Assembly (NCBI GenBank): GCA_002310015.1
Contig: DBYQ01000027.1
Coordinates: forward strand, 1-11,046
Source: Bacteroidales bacterium UBA1182
GTDB lineage: Bacteria; Bacteroidota; Bacteroidia; Bacteroidales; Bacteroidaceae
DNA: 11,046 nucleotides
Direction of reading: 5' to 3'
Below, piece after piece: positions 1-4,694 of this stretch; the first letter of the stretch is position 1, and each line of letters starts with the position of its first letter. The position numbers were made by a program, and so were the translations under genes. The notes under the pieces were generated by a model. That model was not told the DNA's origin, did not search any database, and saw only the letters and a list, made by a program, of their open reading frames with translations.

Positions 1-2
1 AT

Positions 3-101
3 CCTAACGAGGCCGAGGAGCTCTTCAGCGAGGCTCAGAAGATGGCTAAGCTCCGTTATCAGAGCTACATCCGCAAGAGCCAGGAGAACTGGGGTGAATA
101 A
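3..101 (+). CDS. C-terminal end of an unidentified protein (5' part outside window)
   Basis: An open frame runs from the window edge to TAA at 99-101 and gives 32 residues ending in QENWGE. The piece is charged and probably helical (EAEELFSEAQKMAKLRY). Its Glu/Ala/Lys-rich character with a terminal RYxxY pattern reminds me of the last helix of pyruvate:ferredoxin oxidoreductase (NifJ-type) proteins, but 32 residues are too few to claim this. A strong hairpin terminator begins 14 nt after the stop, so this is the last gene of its transcription unit. It is convergent with the lipoprotein gene at 163-564. That it is a true gene end is well supported by frame, stop and terminator; the function is unknown. 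Confidence 0.6.
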   Translation, partial: PNEAEELFSEAQKMAKLRYQSYIRKSQENWGE

Positions 102-114
102 TCAGCCCGAAAAC

Positions 115-150
115 AAAAAAAGAGCGCTCAATTTTGAGCGCTCTTTTTTT
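115..150. terminator. Bidirectional intrinsic terminator between convergent genes
   Basis: A perfect 10-bp stem (121-130 with 135-144, arms AGAGCGCTCA/TGAGCGCTCT) has a 4-nt loop. It is flanked by six A residues on the left and six T residues on the right, so either strand gives a GC-containing hairpin followed by a U tract. It sits between the stop of the plus-strand gene (101) and the stop of the minus-strand lipoprotein gene (163), and can serve both. Confidence 0.92.
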
Positions 151-162
151 GTCCCTATTGGG

Positions 163-564
163 CTAATTTTTTATCTGGCCGTTTTCTATTTCAATGGCTA
201 TTGTCTTTACGGTTTCACGAGAAGCATTCTTAATGAGAAGTTTTACGGTGAATGATTTTCCGGGGAATTCTTGTATTATTCCGGATGCATAGGAGCTTGC
301 CATTATATTAACTTCATTGGTGACCTCATCCAGTGTCTTGTCTTCAAATTGGGCTCCTTGTATGTAAGATGACATTGCTCTATTCAAGGTTTGGTATTGT
401 TCGGAAGTTAAATCACCTTGAACAATCTCGTATGAAAGGGTGTATGTTCCTTTTGCGTTTTTATTGTCATCATCTTTGTCTTTGTCCTTATCGCATGATG
501 CAAAACTAAAACTCAATACTGTTACCATCATGATGGCCAGCATACTCCAAAAACTCTTTTTCAT
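163..564 (-). CDS. Small hypothetical lipoprotein
   Basis: This encodes 133 residues of unknown function. The N-terminus is a clear type II signal peptide: KK at 2-3, a hydrophobic core to about residue 21, and the lipobox FASC with the lipidated cysteine at 24. The cysteine is followed by DKDKDKDDD. Acidic/lysine-rich residues just after the cysteine are known in Bacteroidota as a lipoprotein export signal to the cell surface, so outer-membrane surface display is a reasonable inference. The remaining ~95 residues look like a small folded domain with alternating strand-like segments (TYTLSYEIVQG near 40-50, FTVKLLIKN and KTIAIEIENG near the end). I recognise no family. The gene is monocistronic, with its own promoter (606-637) and the shared terminator at 115-150. 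No Shine-Dalgarno is visible; the leader is AT-rich. The ATG at 564 is supported by the signal peptide. Confidence 0.85.
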   Translation of the reverse strand: MKKSFWSMLAIMMVTVLSFSFASCDKDKDKDDDNKNAKGTYTLSYEIVQGDLTSEQYQTLNRAMSSYIQGAQFEDKTLDEVTNEVNIMASSYASGIIQEFPGKSFTVKLLIKNASRETVKTIAIEIENGQIKN

Positions 565-605
565 TTGCTTTAATTAATTAGTTAGTTGATAAGTTAATTT
601 GATCG

Positions 606-637
606 TAAAAGTAATTATAAATATTTTTGAAATCAAA
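606..637 (-). promoter_or_regulatory. Promoter of the lipoprotein gene (Bacteroidota type)
   Basis: On the minus strand, TTTG (637-634) is followed after 20 nt by TACTTTTA (613-606). This matches the phylum's TTTG / TAnnTTTG consensus except for the last base. The predicted start site near 601-603 leaves a leader of roughly 38 nt. The TTTG overlaps the outer A/T arm of the hairpin at 635-675. Confidence 0.6.
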
Positions 638-675
638 AGAAGCCGGCTAAAAAGTGATTTTAACCGGCTTCTTTT
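635..675. terminator. Strong symmetrical hairpin, probable terminator downstream of the AraC-type gene
   Basis: A perfect 12-bp stem pairs 635-646 (AAAAGAAGCCGG) with 664-675 (CCGGCTTCTTTT). A C/A mismatch separates it from a second inner 5-bp A/T helix (648-652 with 658-662). A tracts on one side and T tracts on the other make it a possible intrinsic terminator in both directions. It lies about 240 nt beyond the stop of the minus-strand regulator gene (916), so a transcript of that gene would carry a long 3' region before it. Confidence 0.75.
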
Positions 676-678
676 AAA

Positions 679-724
679 AAAGGACTATTATAAGTAAAAA
701 GGACTATATTCTTTAAAGGACTAT
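679..724. repeat. Three direct copies of a 10-bp repeat (AAAGGACTAT)
   Basis: Identical 10-mers AAAGGACTAT occur at 679-688, 698-707 and 715-724, with periods of 19 and 17 bp and AT-rich spacers. They sit directly beside the terminator hairpin in the non-coding stretch 565-915. Roughly helical-turn spacing (just under two turns) would suit repeated protein binding sites, but no gene starts nearby on either strand except the lipoprotein gene, whose promoter lies about 40 bp further on. Function unknown. Confidence 0.6.
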
Positions 725-737
725 TGAGAATGAGAGT

Positions 738-752
738 AGACTGTCTCAGTCT
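738..752. other. Short perfect hairpin
   Basis: AGACTG (738-743) pairs perfectly with CAGTCT (747-752) around a 3-nt loop, followed on the plus strand by a weak T-rich run. It is part of the non-coding stretch 565-915. It is too small and poorly followed by T residues to call a terminator with confidence. Confidence 0.4.
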
Positions 753-795
753 TGTTTTGTTTCTGATGCAAATTTGTGCCTTTTTCAAAAAGTCG

Positions 796-894
796 GTGTC
801 AAAATACGTATAAATGTTACTCTGGTTTTGTCAAACAGAGTAAAGAAATTTGCCTTTATGTAAAGGCTCAGTAAAAATTTACTGATTTTGACAC
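796..894. other. Nested multi-branch inverted repeats (possible structured RNA or DNA element)
   Basis: An outer perfect 10-bp inverted repeat, GTGTCAAAAT (796-805) with ATTTTGACAC (885-894), encloses three further inverted repeats. They are 817-824 with 836-843 (TTACTCTG/CAGAGTAA), 852-858 with 861-867 (GCCTTTA/TAAAGGC) and 869-875 with 878-884 (CAGTAAA/TTTACTG). The last ends exactly where the outer arm begins. The arrangement would fold into a four-helix junction on either strand. It contains no convincing open frame and begins about 20 nt beyond the stop of the AraC-type gene, so it could be a structured 3' region of that mRNA, an independent small RNA, or the remnant of a mobile element. 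Confidence 0.5.
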
Positions 895-915
895 GGAAAA
901 CCTATTCTTGTTGAA

Positions 916-2064
916 TTATTTTTCCAGCTGATGAAGGATGTTGTAATAGGTCTGTCGGGTGCCAAATCCGGCAGCTGAAGCTATCTCCTCGACTGAAGCG
1001 CTCGGGTTCTGCACCTTGAGTTGAGCGGCATGAGCCAGACGGCATCGGTTGACATATGTATAAAAGCCGCCCATGCGCTCGCTGATGACCTGTGATACGT
1101 ATGTGCGGTTTATTCCGCAGATACGTGACAGGCTGGCCAAGGTGAGGTGATTGTCCAGATAGGCTTGTTCATCTTCAACAAAATGACGTATGGTGCGTGC
1201 TATCTCTTCCTTGCGCTCCTGTGAGATGGATTCTTCGCTGGGTTGCGCAGTTTGTTCGGCTTGTACGGAGCGCGGTTCAGGTTCCTCAGTGCAAGGTTTG
1301 GGCTGACTATCGTTTTCATTTTCCCGCTCCAGACGTGAAACGTCGAGAGATCTGTGCGGTGACAATGCACCTATAAGGAAAATGGCATTAAGTATAGAGA
1401 TTATTACCAAGCCTATGGACAGTGCTGTTTTTGTACCTATGAATGAGGCACACCAACTGGTTGATATGTTCAGGACCGGAATCCAGATCACCTCCGTTGC
1501 GTATTGATGCGGGAAATCATCAGGATTGGAGTAATTACTTTCCGAGAAACGTTGTAGGGCACGTATTATCATCCTGAGCGCCTGGATGAAGCAAGCCATA
1601 AACATCAGTGCCATTATGCCTGTAATGGAAAACAGCCATTTGCAGAATACGCTTCTGTAAACAATCTGATTGCCGGGAATTATCGCCAAAGTGGTGGATG
1701 TTCCCATCAGGATGGCGAATATCAGAGCCATTATGTATATGGGCCTTTTCCATTTTGTGGTTTTCAGGCTTTTGCCGAAATATACAAACAGAAGTGTGGC
1801 ACAAAAGAAAGGTGAGCCCATGATGAACATCATGCGCAACTGCAGAATGGCATCCTCATCATTTGGCAAAAAAATGACGGTGCTCAATATTATATTGGTA
1901 AGAAAACAGCATATGATGGCTTTCCACGCGGGATAATAATAATCCATGTGCTTTGCGTAGGGCTCGCATTTGTGGCCCCATCTTACTACCGCAACCATGG
2001 TGGATACTACTACGTTGGTTGTAGCAGCTGCACTGAAAAGCAGATCCTGAAAAGAATACATCAT
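916..2064 (-). CDS. Membrane-anchored AraC-family transcription regulator
   Basis: This encodes 382 residues. The N-terminal ~235 residues are mostly hydrophobic, with about seven predicted membrane segments (roughly 8-27, 46-66, 78-97, 108-129, 142-167, 192-208, 212-234). A charged, Glu/Pro/Gln-rich linker (about 240-285) leads to a C-terminal AraC-type DNA-binding domain. Its first helix-turn-helix is at about 307-333 (LASLSRICGINRTYVSQVI) and its second at about 356-379 (VEEIASAAGFGTRQTYY). The protein ends right after the second helix-turn-helix, without the usual C-terminal tail. An integral-membrane sensor joined to an AraC domain recurs in Bacteroidota regulators; ligand and targets cannot be read here. 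The gene stands alone with a near-consensus promoter at 2075-2105. The start could be either of two consecutive ATG codons (2064 or 2061). The predicted transcript starts only a few nt upstream, so it may be nearly leaderless. Confidence 0.85.
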   Translation of the reverse strand: MMYSFQDLLFSAAATTNVVVSTMVAVVRWGHKCEPYAKHMDYYYPAWKAIICCFLTNIILSTVIFLPNDEDAILQLRMMFIMGSPFFCATLLFVYFGKSLKTTKWKRPIYIMALIFAILMGTSTTLAIIPGNQIVYRSVFCKWLFSITGIMALMFMACFIQALRMIIRALQRFSESNYSNPDDFPHQYATEVIWIPVLNISTSWCASFIGTKTALSIGLVIISILNAIFLIGALSPHRSLDVSRLERENENDSQPKPCTEEPEPRSVQAEQTAQPSEESISQERKEEIARTIRHFVEDEQAYLDNHLTLASLSRICGINRTYVSQVISERMGGFYTYVNRCRLAHAAQLKVQNPSASVEEIASAAGFGTRQTYYNILHQLEK

Positions 2065-2074
2065 ATCTTAATTG

Positions 2075-2105
2075 CAAAGTTATGCTAAATCATTCATAAA
2101 ACAAA
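2075..2105 (-). promoter_or_regulatory. Promoter of the AraC-type regulator gene
   Basis: On the minus strand, TTTG (2105-2102), 19 nt, then TAACTTTG (2082-2075) is a full match to the Bacteroidota TTTG / TAnnTTTG consensus. Transcription should start near 2071, giving a leader of about 7 nt before the ATG at 2064. The TTTG is part of the T run that follows the hairpin at 2111-2139. Confidence 0.72.
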
Positions 2106-2110
2106 AAAAT

Positions 2111-2139
2111 GGCCCAAAAGGGACTGTCCCCTTTGGGCC
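2111..2139 (-). terminator. Hairpin terminator for hsp20, related to the REP-like palindromes
   Basis: GGCCCAAA (2111-2118) pairs with TTTGGGCC (2132-2139). After one mismatch, GGGA (2120-2123) pairs with TCCC (2127-2130). Read on the minus strand, the stem is followed by a run of seven T residues, a good intrinsic terminator shape about 45 nt after the hsp20 stop. The core resembles that of the neighbouring 42-bp repeat, so it may be a third, diverged member of that family. Confidence 0.7.
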
Positions 2140-2142
2140 AAA

Positions 2143-2184
2143 AAAATGATACCAATGGGGACAGACCCCAATGGTACTATTTTT
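2143..2184 (-). repeat. REP-like 42-bp palindromic repeat, copy A
   Basis: Read on the minus strand, this is a 42-bp unit with an AAAAATAGTAC left end, a GGGG/CCCC core stem around a 5-nt loop, and a GTATCATTTT right end. It matches the plus-strand unit at 4160-4201 at 37 of 42 positions with no gaps. Stem pairs here: 2157-2160 with 2166-2169, 2156 with 2170, and 2150-2154 with 2172-2176. The unit begins inside the hsp20 stop codon (2183-2185), and its T run may add to termination of that gene. Confidence 0.75.
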
Positions 2185-2626
2185 ATGAGATTGCGATGCT
2201 CTGAACGGTCTGCGGCTGCTTTTCGGCCGGCAGCTTGGGTACGTCGATGGTCAGCACGCCATTCTCGACTTTGGCTGATATCTTGGTGCGGTCGGCGTCA
2301 TCGGGCAGGATGTAGCTCTGATTGAACTCCTGATATGAGAACTCGCGACGGATGTAGTTGCGTTTCTTGTCCTCGTTGTTTTCCTCCTTCTTGCGGGCCA
2401 TTGAGATTGACATTACGCCATCGGCATCAACCTGCAGGTTCAGTTCCTCTTTCTTAAGTCCCGGAACGGCGAACTCAAGTTCGTAGTTCTTCTCGTTCTC
2501 GATTACGTTCAGTGCCGGTACGCTGGCTGCGGTGCGGGTAGTGAACCAATCGTCATTCATAAAATCGTTGAACAGACTGGGTAACCAATTCTGGTTGTAG
2601 TTCTGATTTCTTCTTGCGAGTAACAT
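2183..2626 (-). CDS. Small heat-shock protein, Hsp20/alpha-crystallin family
   Basis: This is a 147-residue ATP-independent holdase chaperone that keeps unfolding proteins soluble in the cytoplasm as large oligomers. The N-terminal arm (about 1-35) is Asn/Phe/Trp-rich. The alpha-crystallin domain runs from about 36 to 132, with the family signatures AVPGLKKEEL (about 53-62) and ENGVLTIDVPK (121-131). The C-terminal tail carries the I-x-I oligomerisation motif (IAI, 144-146) just before the end. Length is normal for bacterial family members. Unlike its neighbours, the gene has a perfect Shine-Dalgarno AGGAGG (2640-2635), 8 nt before the ATG, which fixes the start. The leader can fold so that this site is paired, suggesting temperature control of translation. 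A tandem hairpin region (2111-2176) follows the stop. Confidence 0.95.
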   Translation of the reverse strand: MLLARRNQNYNQNWLPSLFNDFMNDDWFTTRTAASVPALNVIENEKNYELEFAVPGLKKEELNLQVDADGVMSISMARKKEENNEDKKRNYIRREFSYQEFNQSYILPDDADRTKISAKVENGVLTIDVPKLPAEKQPQTVQSIAIS

Positions 2627-2634
2627 AGTTGTAA

Positions 2635-2706
2635 CCTCCTATACTTTAAATTAAACATTTACTTTTCTTGGCCTCCCTTGCGGGGCGGCTTCGCAGTATA
2701 AGAGAC
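2635..2706 (-). promoter_or_regulatory. hsp20 5' leader: candidate RNA thermometer masking the Shine-Dalgarno
   Basis: On the minus strand CTCTTATACT (2704-2695) can pair with AGTATAGGAG (2645-2636). That gives ten consecutive pairs with one G-U wobble, and a further wobble at 2705/2635, so the stem covers the whole AGGAGG ribosome site. The 49 nt between the arms contain a small GC hairpin (2689-2671), whose inner stem CCC/GGG closes a GCAA tetraloop. A weak, AU-rich stem with a wobble over the ribosome site in an hsp20 leader is the classic arrangement of known heat-sensing leaders, although I recognise no named class. Whether the 5' arm is fully transcribed depends on the exact start site. 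Confidence 0.45.
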
Positions 2707-2713
2707 AAATGTA
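2706..2713 (-). promoter_or_regulatory. Candidate -7 element of the hsp20 promoter
   Basis: TACATTTG on the minus strand (2713-2706) fits TAnnTTTG exactly, 80 nt before the ATG. No TTTG is found at the expected -33 distance; that region falls inside the long yihY terminator palindrome. The promoter may therefore be weak or need an activator, or the match may be chance. Confidence 0.35.
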
Positions 2714-2717
2714 ATGC

Positions 2718-2758
2718 CAATAAAAAGAGTATGACATTTTGTCATACTCTTTTTATTG
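2718..2758 (-). terminator. Terminator of yihY (19-bp perfect palindrome)
   Basis: Positions 2718-2736 pair perfectly with 2740-2758 around a TTT loop. The stem includes AGAGTATGACA/TGTCATACTCT flanked by A5 and T5 runs, giving U tracts on either strand. It begins 15 nt after the yihY stop (2774) in the reading direction, which makes it that gene's intrinsic terminator. It also lies where the hsp20 -33 element would be expected. Confidence 0.88.
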
Positions 2759-2773
2759 TTGTGTGACAGCTTG

Positions 2774-4117
2774 TCAAAGCTCGGATAACGGAGTGGACCA
2801 AATGTCACCGCTCAGGCTCTTGCGTTCATCGTCGATTTTGAGCAGAGCCTCGCGGATATTGTTGTCCAATGCATGGTCCAGATCACAGAATCCGCTGCAA
2901 TTGATAGCGGAGAGCACCTTTACAACAGTAAGCTTCTGCGTATCGGTAGCGGGAACATAAGCAGGCTCACGTTCGTCATCCTGGATTACCGTCTCCAGCA
3001 GACCTGCATCGGTGAGAGTGTCAAGTGACGAAATGACGTATCGGAGTGGTATCTGCAGCTCGTCGCACAGTTGCTTGCGGTTCAGTGCGGGCTGATGCCT
3101 GTTAAACCGTTTGCAGATGCATGTCATCACCATGAGGCTGTAGAAATCCTTATGACGGCGGCTTATCTTGTCAGGTTCTTTGAAGTAGTTGAAGTTGTCA
3201 TTGTTCTGGCTTACGTATGCAAGTTCGCAGCCAAACAGTATGATAGCCCATGATATGTTTAGCCAAAGCAGAAAGAGTGGCAGCGCTGCAAAACCTCCGT
3301 ATATCTGGTTATAGCTTGATAGAGCCAGCTGACCGTCAAAGTAGAGGTTTTGGAGTGCCTGAAACAGGCAGCCTGCTATGATTCCCGGTACTATGGCATA
3401 CTTGAACTTGACCTTGGTGTTGGGCATGAACATGTAGAACCCTGTAAGTATCAGTCCGGCAATAATATAGGGGAGGGCATCCTTGATTATGAATTTGGCA
3501 AAACCTCCCAAAAGCTGGAATCCTTCCATCTGTGAAAGTAATTTCGATGTCAGCGCGGACATACCGCAAAGGCAGATAATGCCAATCGGGATAAGCAGTA
3601 TGAGTGAGAAGTAGTCTGTGATTTTGCGACCCATTCCGCGTGCCTTCTTGACGTGCCATATTAGGTTGAGGTTGGTTTCTATGCCATCGGCCAGTGAATA
3701 GACGGACCAAAGCAGGAATAGAAGGCCTATACCAACGAATGCTCCGCTTGAAACGTACTGCATATAACCGTCAATGAACTGCATCACTGTATTCAGGGAC
3801 TCATTGTCGCTGATTATTCCGTTTTTAAGCAGGCTGGTAACTATGTTCTCGAATCCGAATCCGCGTGCGATGGCAAATATCAGGGCAAGAATGGGCACGA
3901 TGGCAAACAGGGTGGAGTAGGTGAGCGCTGCCGCCTTTGTCATCACCTTGTCATCAATGAATGTGCGTACAGCAATAACAACCACCTTAACCGTATTGGC
4001 GATAGCACGGCGCAGGGGCCCTTTCTGATAGAGGTCAAATGACCAGATATCCTTGGTTACGAATATGGTTATGCGGTTTAAAAGCGCCTTAAGCTTTCCA
4101 TCCTTTTTCTCAGCCAT
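2774..4117 (-). CDS. YihY/BrkB-family integral membrane protein with C-terminal winged-helix domain
   Basis: This encodes 447 residues. The central part (about 40-305) is a YihY/virulence-factor-BrkB domain, with about six membrane helices (roughly 68-88, 125-146, 167-190, 213-232, 241-258, 276-302). It carries the family signatures KAAALTYSTLFAIVPILA near 61-79 and LFLLWLNISWAIILFG near 281-296. The family is often mislabelled ribonuclease BN; its biochemical role is not settled. E. coli YihY is about 290 residues, so this protein has an extra ~140-residue cytoplasmic tail (about 315-447). Part of that tail (about 345-405) reads like a winged helix: RKQLCDELQIPLRYVISSL, then AGLLETV, then AYVPA. 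The pattern resembles the Rrf2 regulator encoded divergently at 4248-4658. The gene is monocistronic, with its own promoter (4142-4173) and terminator (2718-2758). No clear Shine-Dalgarno is present. Confidence 0.9.
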   Translation of the reverse strand: MAEKKDGKLKALLNRITIFVTKDIWSFDLYQKGPLRRAIANTVKVVVIAVRTFIDDKVMTKAAALTYSTLFAIVPILALIFAIARGFGFENIVTSLLKNGIISDNESLNTVMQFIDGYMQYVSSGAFVGIGLLFLLWSVYSLADGIETNLNLIWHVKKARGMGRKITDYFSLILLIPIGIICLCGMSALTSKLLSQMEGFQLLGGFAKFIIKDALPYIIAGLILTGFYMFMPNTKVKFKYAIVPGIIAGCLFQALQNLYFDGQLALSSYNQIYGGFAALPLFLLWLNISWAIILFGCELAYVSQNNDNFNYFKEPDKISRRHKDFYSLMVMTCICKRFNRHQPALNRKQLCDELQIPLRYVISSLDTLTDAGLLETVIQDDEREPAYVPATDTQKLTVVKVLSAINCSGFCDLDHALDNNIREALLKIDDERKSLSGDIWSTPLSEL

Positions 4118-4141
4118 AGCAATTAATTGTTAGTCAGGGAA

Positions 4142-4173
4142 CAAAAGTAGTCAAATTTCAAAAATAGTACAAT
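4142..4173 (-). promoter_or_regulatory. yihY promoter
   Basis: On the minus strand, ATTG (4173-4170), 20 nt, then TACTTTTG (4149-4142) gives a perfect TAnnTTTG and 3 of 4 bases at -33. The expected start near 4138 leaves a leader of about 20 nt. The -33 element is part of the left arm of the REP-like palindrome (copy B). Confidence 0.6.
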
Positions 4174-4201
4174 TGGGGTCAGGCCCCTTTTGTATCATTT
4201 T
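4160..4201 (+). repeat. REP-like 42-bp palindromic repeat, copy B
   Basis: This is a plus-strand unit 37/42 identical to the minus-strand unit at 2143-2184. Its stem pairs 4175-4178 (GGGG) with 4184-4187 (CCCC) and, beyond two mismatches, 4168-4172 with 4190-4194. It lies between two divergent genes (yihY and rrf2), so it cannot simply be a terminator of an upstream gene. That supports reading the family as dispersed repetitive palindromes rather than ordinary terminators. Confidence 0.75.
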
Positions 4202-4222
4202 CCCAAAATAGTAGTAACTTTA
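4189..4222 (+). promoter_or_regulatory. Candidate rrf2 promoter
   Basis: TTTG (4189-4192), 22 nt, then TAACTTTA (4215-4222). The -7 box matches TAnnTTTG except for the last base, and the spacer is a little long. The likely start is near 4227, about 20 nt before the ATG. The TTTG belongs to the right arm of the REP-like palindrome. Confidence 0.4.
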
Positions 4223-4247
4223 CGGAGCAAAATGGTACAGTAGCAAT

Positions 4248-4658
4248 ATGTTTTCACGTAAGACCCGATATGCAATAATGGCGCTATCCATCCTGGCAAG
4301 GGAGTATGGGCAGGCGGCTGTTCCCATGAGCCGGATATCGGAGGAACAGAATGTGCCGATACGCTTTCTGGAGGGTATTTTCCTGCAGTTGCGTAATGAG
4401 GGCATGCTGGTCAGCGAGCGAGGTGTAAGCGGCGGGTATCGTTTGGCCAAGCCGCCACATGAAATCAAGGTGCTCGACGTGGTTCTTGCCATGCGTGAGA
4501 AAGTAGGTATGATATCCTGTCTGGACATTTGCGGCAACTCTTTTGAATGCGAATTCGGTCTGAACCGTGAAAAGTGCCGCATCAGGGAAATGTTCGGTGA
4601 TATCCAAAAGACCATTTATGAAAATCTTTCTTGCCGCACACTTGCAGATTTTCTATGA
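4248..4658 (+). CDS. Rrf2-family transcription regulator with cysteine cluster
   Basis: This is a 136-residue DNA-binding regulator. The N-terminal winged helix is typical of Rrf2 (IscR/NsrR/CymR) proteins: FSRKTRYAIMALSILA at 2-17, recognition-helix region ISEEQNVPIRFLEGIFLQL at 30-48, and the wing RGVSGGYRLAKPP at 58-70. A dimerisation helix follows (about 74-88, IKVLDVVLAM). The C-terminal part holds cysteines at 91, 95, 101, 110 and 129. Three such cysteines ligate an iron-sulfur cluster in IscR and NsrR (spacing C-x5-C-x5-C), but here the spacing is C-x3-C-x5-C-x8-C. A cluster or a thiol switch is possible and not proven. The gene lies 61 bp upstream of the transport/sulfur-assimilation operon, which has a palindrome over its promoter, so it is the prime candidate for that operon's regulator. 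CymR, the sulfur regulator of Firmicutes, belongs to the same family. No Shine-Dalgarno is visible. Confidence 0.9.
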   Translation: MFSRKTRYAIMALSILAREYGQAAVPMSRISEEQNVPIRFLEGIFLQLRNEGMLVSERGVSGGYRLAKPPHEIKVLDVVLAMREKVGMISCLDICGNSFECEFGLNREKCRIREMFGDIQKTIYENLSCRTLADFL

Positions 4659-4663
4659 TTTGT

Positions 4664-4694
4664 TTTGATAGTACATTAGAAAGGTGTAGTTTTG
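4664..4694 (+). promoter_or_regulatory. Promoter of the pst-like/cys operon
   Basis: TTTG (4664-4667), exactly 19 nt, then TAGTTTTG (4687-4694) is a full match to the Bacteroidota consensus. The start site is expected near 4698-4701, leaving a leader of about 20 nt without a Shine-Dalgarno. It begins 6 nt after the rrf2 stop, so the operon can be transcribed separately from rrf2. Confidence 0.78.

Noticed and set aside
679..724. CRISPR-like array
   Set aside because: Repeats are only 10 bp and spacers 7-9 bp, far below CRISPR unit sizes, and no cas gene is near.
796..894. tRNA or cloverleaf-like known RNA gene
   Set aside because: The fold looks branched, but there is no T-loop GTTCRANNC, no anticodon-arm proportions and no CCA-type acceptor stem, so it is not a tRNA.
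2184..4160. Composite mobile element bounded by the two inverted 42-bp repeats
   Set aside because: The repeats are in opposite orientation about 2 kb apart, but the enclosed genes are ordinary hsp20 and yihY with no transposase or integrase and no visible target-site duplication.
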